A stretch of 64,000 nucleotides of DNA from Diphasiastrum complanatum (taxonomy: Eukaryota > Streptophyta > Lycopodiopsida > Lycopodiales > Lycopodiaceae): positions 19,997,761-20,061,760 of the forward strand of contig CM055104.1 of the NCBI GenBank assembly GCA_029204225.1, written 5' to 3'. This document shows positions 33,850 through 42,869 of the stretch, in pieces (within the stretch, counting starts at the first letter, position 1; every line of letters starts with the position of its first letter). The position numbers were made by a program, and so were the translations under genes. The notes below the pieces were generated by a model. The model ran no database searches, was not told the DNA's origin, and saw only the letters and a list, made by a program, of their open reading frames with translations.

Positions 33850-34960
33850 TTGCTTCAAAAAAATGTGACTCAACTAGATGTTTGTTATACTCTTCAGGAA
33901 AATTGTACAAGTTCTTCTTTTGGGCTCATTGAAATATTGTCACAATATCTCTCCCTTACTAGCACTGAACAATGTTTAGGTCCTAAGTTCTGAAGGAAAG
34001 GGAAATAATATTGCAGTAAGTTGGAGGGATGAAGAATAGGCATTTCAACCTTTAAAATCCTCTATGAAATATTTATATGTAATTTTTTCATTTTCTTCAT
34101 TTTGGTAAGAATTCTTTCTAGATATGGATGAGCATCATATTTTGTTAAGTAACAAGTTTGGCCGTCCATGAGATATGTAGTTGTTTTATTGGCATTATGT
34201 GTGATTCAAAAGCATGATATTTGCTTTCTTACATACATATTCAAGAATAATATTTGAATTCTTATTATTAGAAATACTCTCTAGAATGACATATTGACTT
34301 ATCTTTGAGTTCCTGAGAAAGCTACAGTTGCTACTACAGTGACACCAATTTTGAAAATAGCGACATAACTTCGCTTTCCTTCACCAATTTTGAGGATTCT
34401 TAGATTATACGATGCTATTGCCACTTGACTAGGACCATTAAGACATTATCTGTTCATTTAATGCCTTGGACATTGATATTGACATGGTATTTTATTGAGT
34501 TGTACCCCAGGTCCCTATTTTTGGCTATTATTAGATAAGCTTAAATTGACTGTGCCAATTGCCAAGTGATTGGATTTTATATAATATTGTTGTGTTGTAG
34601 CCCTATATTTTGTAGCTTCTTAGAAAGTTCTCTTCAGGGCCTCCAGAATGTTTTAAGTAGAATAACTTTGATGTTGTCTATAGTAGATCAATTTGGTGCC
34701 TTTAGTTGTTTGTAGGAGAGGAGGGTCAATTTGGTGAGAACTTGGATGTAGGAAATGAGCAATGTTTTTGTGGAAAATTTAACAACATTATATAATATTA
34801 TAACCTCAAAAGTTTAAACAATTTTTAGAGAGTTTGAAGTATCCAAAAGATGAAAACTTAATAACGTTGAATAATTTTTCATTGAAGTTAGTCAAAAAAT
34901 AGTTACTTCTTTCATACAAAAGATTTTTTCCATGCATCAGGTGGATAATCTTAACGCACA
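33850..34960. other. No gene recognised
   Basis: AT-rich, intron-like or intergenic sequence with no frame, repeat end or motif that I can support. Confidence 0.5.
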
Positions 34961-34969
34961 AAATGTTTT

Positions 34970-35375
34970 TCGAATTTTTTGATGAGTCGAAATTTTTCGA
35001 TGACTCAAAATTTTTCGATGATTCAAATTTTTCGGATGACTCAAATTTTCTGATTGACTCGAATTTTTCTGATGAATCGAATTTTTCAAAAAAACTCAAA
35101 TTTTTCGATGACTCAAAATTTTCGGATGACTCGAATTTTTAGGATGACTCGAATTTTTCCGATGACTCGACTTTTTTTTATGACTCGAATTTTTCCGATC
35201 TCAAATTTTTCAGATGACTCGAATTTTTTTGACGATTCGAATTTTTCGAAGACTCGAATTTTTCCGATGACTCGAATTTTTCGAAAGACTCGAATTTTTC
35301 GATGACTCAAATTTTTCGATGACTTGAATTTTCCGAAAGACTCCCTGGACTATTTCCAAAGACTCGAACTTTTTC
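34970..35375. repeat. Minisatellite block 1, GACTCGAATTTTTC-type units
   Basis: About 20 degenerate head-to-tail units of 14-20 bp around (GAT)GACTCGAATTTTTC. Point changes and small spacers make it imperfect. Frames through it give fake repetitive peptides on both strands. Confidence 0.9.
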
Positions 35376-35634
35376 GACCCAACTTTGAGCTTGGCAAAGA
35401 AGGATTTTCCGACCCATGCATGAACAACATATTCACTTTGAACTCCCCTTACCCATCCATACACTTTGAACTGTGGGCCACGCATTAACAGACATTTGGA
35501 AACACAGATTGCCTACCGCCAATCAACCTTTTTATTAAGATACTCCGTGTGCTATTGTTGAACATGGTTAAATTTTGACCTCTACTATGGTCGAGATGTG
35601 TGAAGTATGTTAGATATTCGAAATGCGAGATGTG

Positions 35635-35705
35635 CGAGATCGGCCATTATCCAAATCATCGGCCACCACCTAGATGGTCGTCATTGCCCGTCACCTAGAT
35701 CTTGC
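35635..35705. repeat. Duplicated flank of the minisatellites, copy 1
   Basis: The CGGCCA...CCAAATCATCGGCC...CACCTAGAT...GTCATTGCCCGTC segment recurs at 36950-37040, where two copies of its second half are present. It may mark the edges of an amplified unit. Confidence 0.6.
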
Positions 35706-36104
35706 TTTTTCAATCTAAAATTTAAACCCCTAAAAACTACACACCTCCCCCTTCGTCAACCCTAAAAATTGAAAATGTCATGTGTTAAGCCTAAAAAGTA
35801 AGAACACATCCCCCTCCCATCAACCCTAAAGCTAAGCCCACCCTGAAGTCGTAAAAACTACACACCCTCTTTCTTCACTGCTAAAAACCAAAAACTTCCT
35901 AAAGATTTGTAACCCTGTTTTGGCACCAGGGTCGGATAAATCTGACCCGATCTAGGGTCAAACACGCCTGGATAATTTTCTCCTCGATCCAATCCCATCC
36001 AGGGTTGGAAAATCTCTTTTTGACAACAACGACATTGGGTACTCTTAAAAACCTGTTTATACCTATCCTTGAAAATATCACAAAAAATGGAAGGCTCGAA
36101 TTTT

Positions 36105-36370
36105 TTATTTCGATATCGTATCGACTCGAAAAATTCGTAATTTTTCGATATCCAAAATCAAAAGTTTTCGATACGAGATCGACCCCGAAAATCCGAAATT
36201 TTTTCGAGTCATTGTATAATTTCTCGAGTCTTTGTATATTTTCGAATCAATGTAAAATTCGACATTGTCAGAATTTTTCGATATCGTATCGACTCAAAAA
36301 ATCTGTAATTTTTTGATATCCAAAATTAAAAATTTTCGATACGAGATCAACTTGAAAAATCCGTAATTTT
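36105..36370. repeat. ~165-bp direct duplication rich in TCGATATCGTATCGA motifs
   Basis: TTTCGATATCGTATCGACTC...AATTTTTCGATATCCAAAAT...TTTTCGATACGAGATC occurs at about 36107-36182 and again at about 36275-36350. Units contain perfect dyads such as TCGATACGA. It lies between the two minisatellite blocks and shares their TCGA/AATTTTT vocabulary. Confidence 0.75.
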
Positions 36371-36404
36371 TCGATACCCAAAAATCAGAATTATGCGCGT
36401 TCTC

Positions 36405-36935
36405 AAATTTATTTTTCAAAAAATTCAATTTTTTTTTCCAAAGGATCGAATTTTTTAAGACTCGAATTTTTCCATAAACTCAAATTTTTCAAAAGACTCG
36501 AATTTTTTTTTTCAAAGACCCGATTTTTTTTCCCCCCAAAGGCACGAATTTTTAATGACTCGAATTTTTCCAAAAACTCAAATTTTTTCGAAGATTCAAA
36601 TTTTTTTGCAAACTCAAATTTTTCCAAAGACTCGAATTTTTTTTTCCAAAGATTCGCATTTTTTAAAGACTCGATTTTTCAAAAGACTCGAATTTTTTCA
36701 AAAACTCAAATTTTTTCAAAGACTCGAATTTTTTTTTTTCCAAACGATCGAATGTTTCTAAAGACTCGATTTTTTCAAAAGGCTTGAATTTTTTCAGAAA
36801 CTCGATTTTTTTACAAAGACTCGAATTTTTCCCAAAGACTCGAATTTAACCAAAGACTCGAATTTTTCCAAAGGCTCGAATTTTTCCAAAGGACTCGATG
36901 ATTTTTCGAAGACTCAAATTTTTTCCAAGACTCAC
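36405..36935. repeat. Minisatellite block 2, ACTCGAATTTTTCCAAAG-type units
   Basis: About 30 degenerate units of 15-20 bp, of the same family as block 1 but with CCAAAG in place of CGATG spacers. No coding sense. Confidence 0.9.
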
Positions 36936-36949
36936 TAAATTATCGACCG

Positions 36950-37040
36950 CGACCTAGATCGGTCGCCATCGCCTGTCAATGACATACTGAGTTTCCAAAT
37001 CATCGGCCGTCACCTAGATCGGCCGCCATTGCCCGTCAAC
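36950..37040. repeat. Duplicated flank of the minisatellites, copy 2
   Basis: Homologous to 35635-35705, with the CGGCCG-CACCTAGATCGG-CGCCAT unit partly repeated. Confidence 0.6.
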
Positions 37041-37090
37041 GACGAGCACTCACACCTAGTATATTATATACTATATTATATATATATATA

Positions 37091-37440
37091 TATCATAGAA
37101 CCCGGTGGTACCGCCAAGTACCATAATGGCGGTACCGCCAGTACGGTACTGCCCTCTAGTCCGCAATATCAGGACGGTACCATTTCTTAATATTTTTTAT
37201 AATAAAAAAATGCATTTTCTATAGTAAAATAAGACTAAGAAAATGCCAAAAAAAATAATTTAAGGCAACAAGGGCGCAAAAAAATTTCGGAGAGAAGAAG
37301 TGAGAGGGGCAGGTAGATTTAGGTTAAAAAAAATATTTAGAAAAATATTAATTATTAATTATATTAAATTATTATGGCACCGTGGTACTTGTATGGTACC
37401 GCGGTACCAGTATGGTCCCGCGGTACCGGGACCTATGATA
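37091..37440. mobile_element. MITE-like element with GGTACC-rich inverted ends
   Basis: The ends are inverted repeats: TATCATAG..CCCGGTGGTACCG at the left and the complement of TATCATAG..CCCGGTACCG at the right. Inside, GGTACC and GGCGGTACCGCC dyads recur near each end around an AT-rich centre. It sits in a (TA)n tract, so a TA target duplication cannot be told from the host repeat. No coding capacity in 350 bp. It fits a small non-autonomous DNA transposon. Confidence 0.6.
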
Positions 37441-37450
37441 TATATCTATA

Positions 37451-37492
<42 letters not shown>

Positions 37493-37650
37493 GCGGATTT
37501 GAATTTGGGGAGTTGAGACAATGAATTTTTTTTTATAGGTGTATATTCTTAAAAATACATAGTTTTTGTGTGATGGTTTTTGCGGGCAGAGCGTGACATT
37601 TTTGGCAGCATAGAGTTAATGTTTTATGGCAACCCTTACACTCTCTCTAA

Positions 37651-37689
<39 letters not shown>

Positions 37690-37690
37690 A
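37437..37690. repeat. (TA)n microsatellites
   Basis: Long TA runs at about 37437-37490 and 37655-37688, continuing the tract at about 37075-37095. Short C-run at about 37812-37832 further right. Translations here are repeat artefacts. Confidence 0.9.
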
Positions 37691-37925
37691 AGGAAGCGGA
37701 TGGTGGATGCGGACGTGTCTCCATTTTCAAATTTTTTTTTTTCAAAAAAAAAAATACAAGCACTTGCCCTCTCTGTCCCACATCCCCAAAGCGAAATAAA
37801 AACAATTTATGCCCCCCCCCCCCCCCCCCCCGGGGGAATTTATTATCAGAGGGTGTCTGGCACCCACCTGCCCCCTTTTGTTTAAAAATAGAAAAATGAT
37901 ACCCAAAATTTTTTGCAACAAACCA

Positions 37926-38433
37926 TTTCCTGAACTCAGACACCCAACGAAGCAGCATATATCAGGCAATGTTCATGACCCTTTCATCTGGATATTTGGC
38001 CAGGAAACCTTGCAAGAAAGCAATTGGCCTTTCTAGTGCATGGAGATGATAGGAGTAGTTCTGTCGCCAATATGTATTCCCGGATTTTACCATAACATCA
38101 ATTGCTCCGTCTTCGACTCCACGTCAAACGTTTTTGGTGAGCCTCCAGAGACAGCACCCACTGGTTTCTGATCCACTCATCAAAAACCAACTGGTGTTTT
38201 CTCTGAAAGCTCACCAAAAACGTTTGACGTGGAGTCGAAAACGGAGCAATTAATGGCGTGGTAAAATTCGAGAGTACATAAAGACGACACAACCACTCCT
38301 TTCATCTACATGCCCTGGAAGGACTTTTTTGGCCATTGCTTTCTTGCAAGGTTTCCTGGCCAAATATCCAGATGAAAGGGTCGTGAACATTGCCTGATAT
38401 ATGCTGCTTCGTTAGGTGTCTGAGTTCTGGAAA
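37926..38433. repeat. 500-bp foldback (inverted duplication)
   Basis: Arms of about 250 bp, 37926-38173 and 38180-38433, are reverse complements with only a few base loop. The outer about 100 bp (through TATTTGGCCAGGAAACC and CTTGCAAGAAAGCAAT) and inner about 60 bp (GACTCCACGTCAAACG, TTTTTGGTGAGC) are nearly perfect; the middle is diverged. A transcript would form a long hairpin. Short frames run through both arms (for example HISGNVHDPFIWIFGQE), so a duplicated gene fragment is possible. No TIR-transposon target duplication is seen. Confidence 0.85.
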
Positions 38434-38520
38434 TTGGCAGTAGAGCCAAACCCTAAATCATAGAACAGTATAAAGCCAACAAAACTGTCTTTCAAACTCT
38501 GTACTGATTGCAAAACCTAC

Positions 38521-39739
38521 CATTAGAGCCCTTTTTGGACTCAAAAAGGGCCTCTTTACTAATTATAATTAGTGTTAAGTGTACCAATAAGAGAGTGACA
38601 ACTGAGATGGAATGGTCCATATGACATGGCACATTCGATGGCGTAAAATAGATCTCCAAATTCTAACCCACCCACTAACTCTCCTCTAACTCTACTTGCT
38701 CAACCCATAGTAATGATGATTTGACAAGGCTCAAATTTAAATTTTAAATAAAACTATAACCGTTTTTTCAAGCCCTTCATAATTCATATTTTTAAGCTTG
38801 GAATAAGTGAAAAGGGGGCCCAATATTTCATTGGGCTCCCATATTGAAAAAAAATTCAAAAAAAAAAGTTGGGGGGATGGGGAATTGGGGTACAATATAT
38901 CCCCCCTTAGTACAACCCCCCCTCCCCCCTTGTGTACCTCGCCGCCCGCCTCCTCCTTGTAGTACATTGCCCCCTTGTGTACCTGCTGGCTACGCTGGCC
39001 AGCGGGCCCCCACAGTCTTCCCTCCGGGCCGCTAGCCCGACTGAGGGCGCATGGCCCGGAGGGACCCATGGGCCTCCCTTCCCCACCTCTTTGCACGGAA
39101 ATCGAGGAGGGGAGAGGAGTGTGTCGCGCCACCAGCCTGCGTGCGCCCAGGGGAGCTAGTGGCTCATAGTGGGCGCTACTGTCCCCTCCGAGACACGGAC
39201 TTGGGTGAGCGCGCAGCACAAGTTTGGCATCCAACGCACCCACCCTCCATGCAACGTACGATAGGGAGGGGTCCCGAGGCTAAGGTGGCGCTTTTGAGCT
39301 GCTGCGCCCCCAAACGGCCTAGTGGGCCTAAGGGGAGCAAGTTTTGGGGGAGAGAGGTGCGTGGATGCACGGCCCCCCTCCTTACAATTGTGCGGAGGGG
39401 AGGGGGGGGGGGGGGGGGGGGGGGGGGGATTGTACTCTCATCCCCCATCCCTCCCAAAAAAATTTGAATTTTTTTGTCAAAATGGGGGCCCAAATAAATA
39501 TTGGGCCCCCTTTTCTTTCATTCCAAGCTAAAAACTAAACCGTTTGAAGGGTTCGAAATAATTGCAATTTTTTTAATTTGTTACACTAGGCGTAGATAAA
39601 GTCTATTGAGCTATGAATTAACTCATGATAAACCCAAGGTGATTGCCATGTAGGACAATTAATGAATTAATTAATCTTGATCAGCAAACACGTTTAGGCA
39701 AGGAAGAGGCCCTTTTTGAGTTCAAAAAGGGCCCTAATG
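38521..39739. mobile_element. Non-autonomous long-TIR DNA transposon, about 1.2 kb
   Basis: The termini are inverted repeats: CATTAGAGCCCTTTTTGGAC at left and CATTAGGGCCCTTTTTGAAC on the complement at right, both followed by TCAAAAAGGGCCTC. A second inverted zone (38760-38920 against 39430-39560; AAGCTTGGAAT.A, AAAAGGGGGCCCAATATTT) extends the arms. The GC-rich middle has G and C homopolymers (about 39404-39428). No transposase. I could not find a convincing target duplication, so the superfamily is open. Proline/glycine ORFs inside are composition artefacts. Confidence 0.7.
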
Positions 39740-39755
39740 TCTAACTGACTTTCAT

Positions 39756-40845
39756 TCACACCATCCCTGTCATGTACCAAGCAGCTTCAGTACGTATGTC
39801 GCCCTCTGAAGTTATGGGGGAGATCGAACTTTCTTCCTGGCTAACTGAAGGCTTGTACTCTTCATCATCCTCGGTGATTTCCTCGGTGTCACCATCATCC
39901 TCGGGATCACCTCGCAGAGCATGCCGAACAACATCGTCTGGATCAACCTCTCGCTCTGCCTAATGATCGGCCGCTGCAACCAGACACTCATCGGGATTGA
40001 CCTGTAGAAGTCAATCATTCTGAGAATAGCCGAAGCAACCGTGAGGGCATTAAACTAAATGTCATAAACTAATACGAAAGCAAACGATAGAGCATAGACA
40101 TTTACCTGCAAGAGTAGGGAGCCTACGACTCATGCCCTCATGTTGTCCGTGATGCGTTGAACCACCCTAGTGTTGGTGCTGCAGTACACCAAGTCATTGG
40201 CTCCTCGACCCTGCTGCGGGTACCAGTGTCGCTGCTGAGGAGGCGGATATATGAGAACCAATCCGCACGCAGCTTTGCATCGTCATACTGCCTCGGGATA
40301 TGGATGGCTGGGAGGATGTGGATGGACGATGCGGACCCGGAGGTGGTGGCATAGGTGTAGGTGCAGAAGGGGAGGATGTGGAAAACCCGTGCAGATCTAA
40401 CGGTGATGGCACAGGCGTACGTGCAGCAGTGGAGGCTGTGGATCCATGGGGAGTACTGGCGGAGGGAGTGGGGGTGGCTGTGGCGGAGGCGAAGGCGGTG
40501 GCGGGTGCAAATGCGGATGAGGCGGCGGGGGCGGTGGCGGTGGGTGTACCAGTGGCAGGGGCGGTGGCAGTGGATGCACCAGTGGAAATAGAGTCCGCGG
40601 CATCTGTGGACGACTCGTCGGGCTCAGCACCTGGCTCAACATATGCCTCGAGAATGTGAGCCCTCTCCGCAGAGGGGATGACCATACAAACGCCGATCCC
40701 GTAGCGTCCCCCCGTGGGTCGGACTCGCAGTCCTCCCAAATGTGCTCGAACCCGAAAGGCGTTCCCTGTGAACTGCCTTCGACAAAAAGAGCAACGCCAC
40801 TTTTTGTCGGACATCAACTCCACCTCATCCCAAATGGGACGAGCG

Positions 40846-40850
<5 letters not shown>
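39756..40850 (-). pseudogene. BED-finger hAT-like gene remnant
   Basis: ATG at 40850 starts MAARPIWDEVELMSDKKWRC, then CSFCRRQFTGN.FRVRAHLGG, a BED-type zinc finger (CxxC plus His) used for DNA binding by hAT transposases, followed by VIPSAERAHILE. A Ser/Ala/Thr/Pro-rich linker of about 120 residues follows to about 40280, where coding sense shifts frame (DDAKLRADWFSYIRLL). After an apparent intron (acceptor TTCTACAG near 40006) the last exon gives an acidic tail (GDPEDDGDTEEITEDDEEY) ending at stop 39756-39758, with one in-frame TAG near 39961. The catalytic core and dimerisation domain are absent. Either a dead transposase or a domesticated BED protein that later decayed. Confidence 0.65.
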
Positions 40851-40933
<83 letters not shown>

Positions 40934-41222
40934 GCACGCAAATCTAATATCTCTCTCTCTCTCTCTCTTCTCCTAAACCCCAAACCCAAGCACGCAGACC
41001 CTAAACCCTAAACTCACACACACACACCATGTCTCGTACACGCGCGCACACACACATAAATCCTCTCTCTCTCTCCGTCTCTCACACTCTGTCTCATCCC
41101 CTCTCTCACACACAAATCACCACACACACACACATCTGTGCATACACAAATCAACTAACCCCCCCCCCCCCACACACACACACACACATAAATCATCACA
41201 CACACACACACCATAACCCTCA

Positions 41223-41293
<71 letters not shown>

Positions 41294-41330
41294 TCTTTCT
41301 CTCCACTCTCTCACCTTCTCGGGCTTCTCG
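40851..41330. repeat. CT/CA microsatellite cluster
   Basis: (CT)n at 40851-40900, (CA)n at 40901-40930, (CT)n near 40950-40968, CA/CT mixtures to 41220, a C-run at about 41161-41170, and a long (CT)n at 41224-41290. They lie immediately upstream of the BED gene's ATG, where CT-rich 5' leaders are common in plants. Confidence 0.95.
40973..41014. repeat. Interstitial telomere-like units
   Basis: CCTAAACCCCAAACCC and GACCCTAAACCCTAAACTC contain consecutive plant telomere-type CCCTAAA units, partly degenerate. Too short to mark a former chromosome end; such boxes also occur in plant promoters. Confidence 0.6.
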
Positions 41331-41339
41331 GATTGGTCC

Positions 41340-41485
41340 GCTGCCCGCGCGCCCCTTTTTTTTTTTAAAAAAAAAAAACGTGTCCGGGCCCCGGACGCGT
41401 CTAGAAAAAAATTTCAAATTTTTTTTTTGGACGCGTCCGGGGGTCGGACGCGGACGCGAAAAGCCCGCGTCCGGCCCGGACCCTC
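41340..41485. repeat. GC-rich hairpin island
   Basis: T/A homopolymers followed by GTCCGGGCCCCGGAC (perfect dyad) and repeated GGACGCG/CGCGTCC words. CpG-dense against AT-rich surroundings. No gene; a MITE fragment or GC-rich tandem repeat. Confidence 0.5.
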
Positions 41486-41580
41486 ATGTCTAATATATAT
41501 ACATGATGAACGTGGGATAGTGCATGTGGGACACACGTCACAATGACACAAGTAGTTATTGCACACATTCACACCAGTGA

Positions 41581-41726
41581 ACACAGCCTTAACTAGAGAC
41601 ACTCCAGTAGCTCACTAGTTAAGGAGACTAAACAGAAAAACTAACTATATAGTACACAGCCTTAACTAGAGACACTCCAGTAGCTCACTAGTTAAGGAGA
41701 CTAAATAGAAAAACTAACTATATAGT
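41581..41726. repeat. 73-bp tandem duplication
   Basis: Two adjacent copies (41581-41653, 41654-41726) differ at one base (AAACAG against AAATAG). Each contains the dyad CTTAACTAG...CTAGTTAAG, able to form a stem. Very recent by similarity. Confidence 0.95.
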
Positions 41727-42006
41727 GATCGTTTTATGCTAACTAAACCATCAAACAAATTTCCAACCATTAGTGTTTTGTCCCGAAAATAAAAAAGTTG
41801 CAATCGGCAAATAGATACTACTAATACTTTCTGAATAAAATTAAGTCTCAGCATCCAGCTAATTTTCAAAGGCTAAATAGAGCTTGTTACTTTCACTCAG
41901 CCTGCTGGATAAATCACCAGTTCACATAAATCAGATTGGTGGATAACCCTGAGCATGCGGGGTGACTTTCAAATTTCTCTTAGAAGTCTAGTTTTTCATT
42001 ACTTGC

Positions 42007-42638
42007 TCACACAGCATTACTCCTGAATATTTCCACACCCAAGTAATCCACAACGCCTTCAACTGCTACATGGGGCTTGCCTACTTTCACCCGAACATCT
42101 GTGATAGCTGGAAAATTCTTGAATATATCAAATGCAATGGCCGTTGCGACTGATTCAAGCAAAGCATGAGGGGGCCCCTCCAAAATTTTCTTGATGATCC
42201 TGTTTGCCAAAAACAGGCAACACATTGTGATCTTCTAACGATGAGCATACCTATTTGTACGATTCCTATAAAGAAAGATATTTGATGGCATTTTGGAATG
42301 ATTCAGGAGCTCTGGGATCACTGACCAGAAAAGTACACAAGACTGATATTGCATTGACCCATTTCATATCGACCCTGCAATTTGTCGTAACATTGTACAT
42401 AACTTTCCATTTCACAATAAGAAACGAAAGAGGAGCTTTTTTGTAAAGGATAAAATCAGCACCTATAAATTTCTGCATAGCTCACAGAGTACTCCAACTG
42501 GTCCGTCGCACCGGCTTTTCTCAGGTCAAGCCAAACATCCACATCTACCCGAAACTTTTGACCTAGCTTTTTCTCCTCATCATAAACTCCATGGTGGCCA
42601 TGAAACATTAAGCCTTGTAGGACAAGCTTATCTCCCAA
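42007..42638 (-). CDS. FOLB: Dihydroneopterin aldolase (folate pathway), two visible exons
   Basis: Catalyses 7,8-dihydroneopterin to 6-hydroxymethyl-7,8-dihydropterin plus glycolaldehyde, an early step of tetrahydrofolate synthesis, cytosolic in plants. Exon 42463-42638 encodes GDKLVLQGLMFHGHHGVYDE and KKLGQKFRVDVDVWLDLRKA; the intron 42200-42462 has GTGCTG donor and AAACAG acceptor and splices within an Arg codon. Exon 42007-42199 encodes IIKKILEGPPHALLESVA and VRVKVGKPHVAVEGVVDYLG, ending FRSNAV. The catalytic Glu (YDEE), Tyr (VSYAEIY) and Lys (VGKP) are present. Together about 123 residues, the normal length minus a few N-terminal residues. The frame is open upstream without an ATG, so a short first exon, or one carrying the start, lies to the right (above 42650). 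Only intact ordinary host gene here. Confidence 0.9.
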
Positions 42639-42869
42639 TAACTTGCTTCTGCATACTAGTCAGAAACTTTTCACGACCATAAAGAAACTAACATTTACAG
42701 ATGCAGCAAATGACAAGTACTACAAACACAGACTTCACAATCCCAGATCAATGATAATCAATCCTATACATGCTCTTAATGCTTTTCAATCAGTCAGCAT
42801 TAGAAGTGACTTAACACCACAATGGAAATTTTTTGTAGCCATAATAATGAATCTACGTACATAACGACT

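Noticed and set aside
34806-35485. Repetitive ORFs (SSKNFESS-like peptides) as structural proteins
   Set aside because: They are translations of the AATTTTTCGA minisatellite in several frames on both strands; no start context or domain.
34970-36935. CRISPR-like array
   Set aside because: Units and spacers are both degenerate and of variable length, in a plant nuclear context; a minisatellite explains it.
37300-37969. ORFs through TA and C homopolymers
   Set aside because: Low-complexity translations (YIYIYI, GGGG) without coding support.
38844-39538. Gly/Pro-rich ORFs inside the long-TIR element
   Set aside because: They come from G and C runs and appear in all frames on both strands.
40851-40937. 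N-terminal extension (CVCVCEREREREM) of the BED protein
   Set aside because: It is the CT/CA microsatellite read in frame; the ATG at 40850 fits BED-domain proteins better.
40973-41014. Ancient telomere fusion site
   Set aside because: Only two to three degenerate units; common as promoter boxes or chance within CT/CA-rich DNA.
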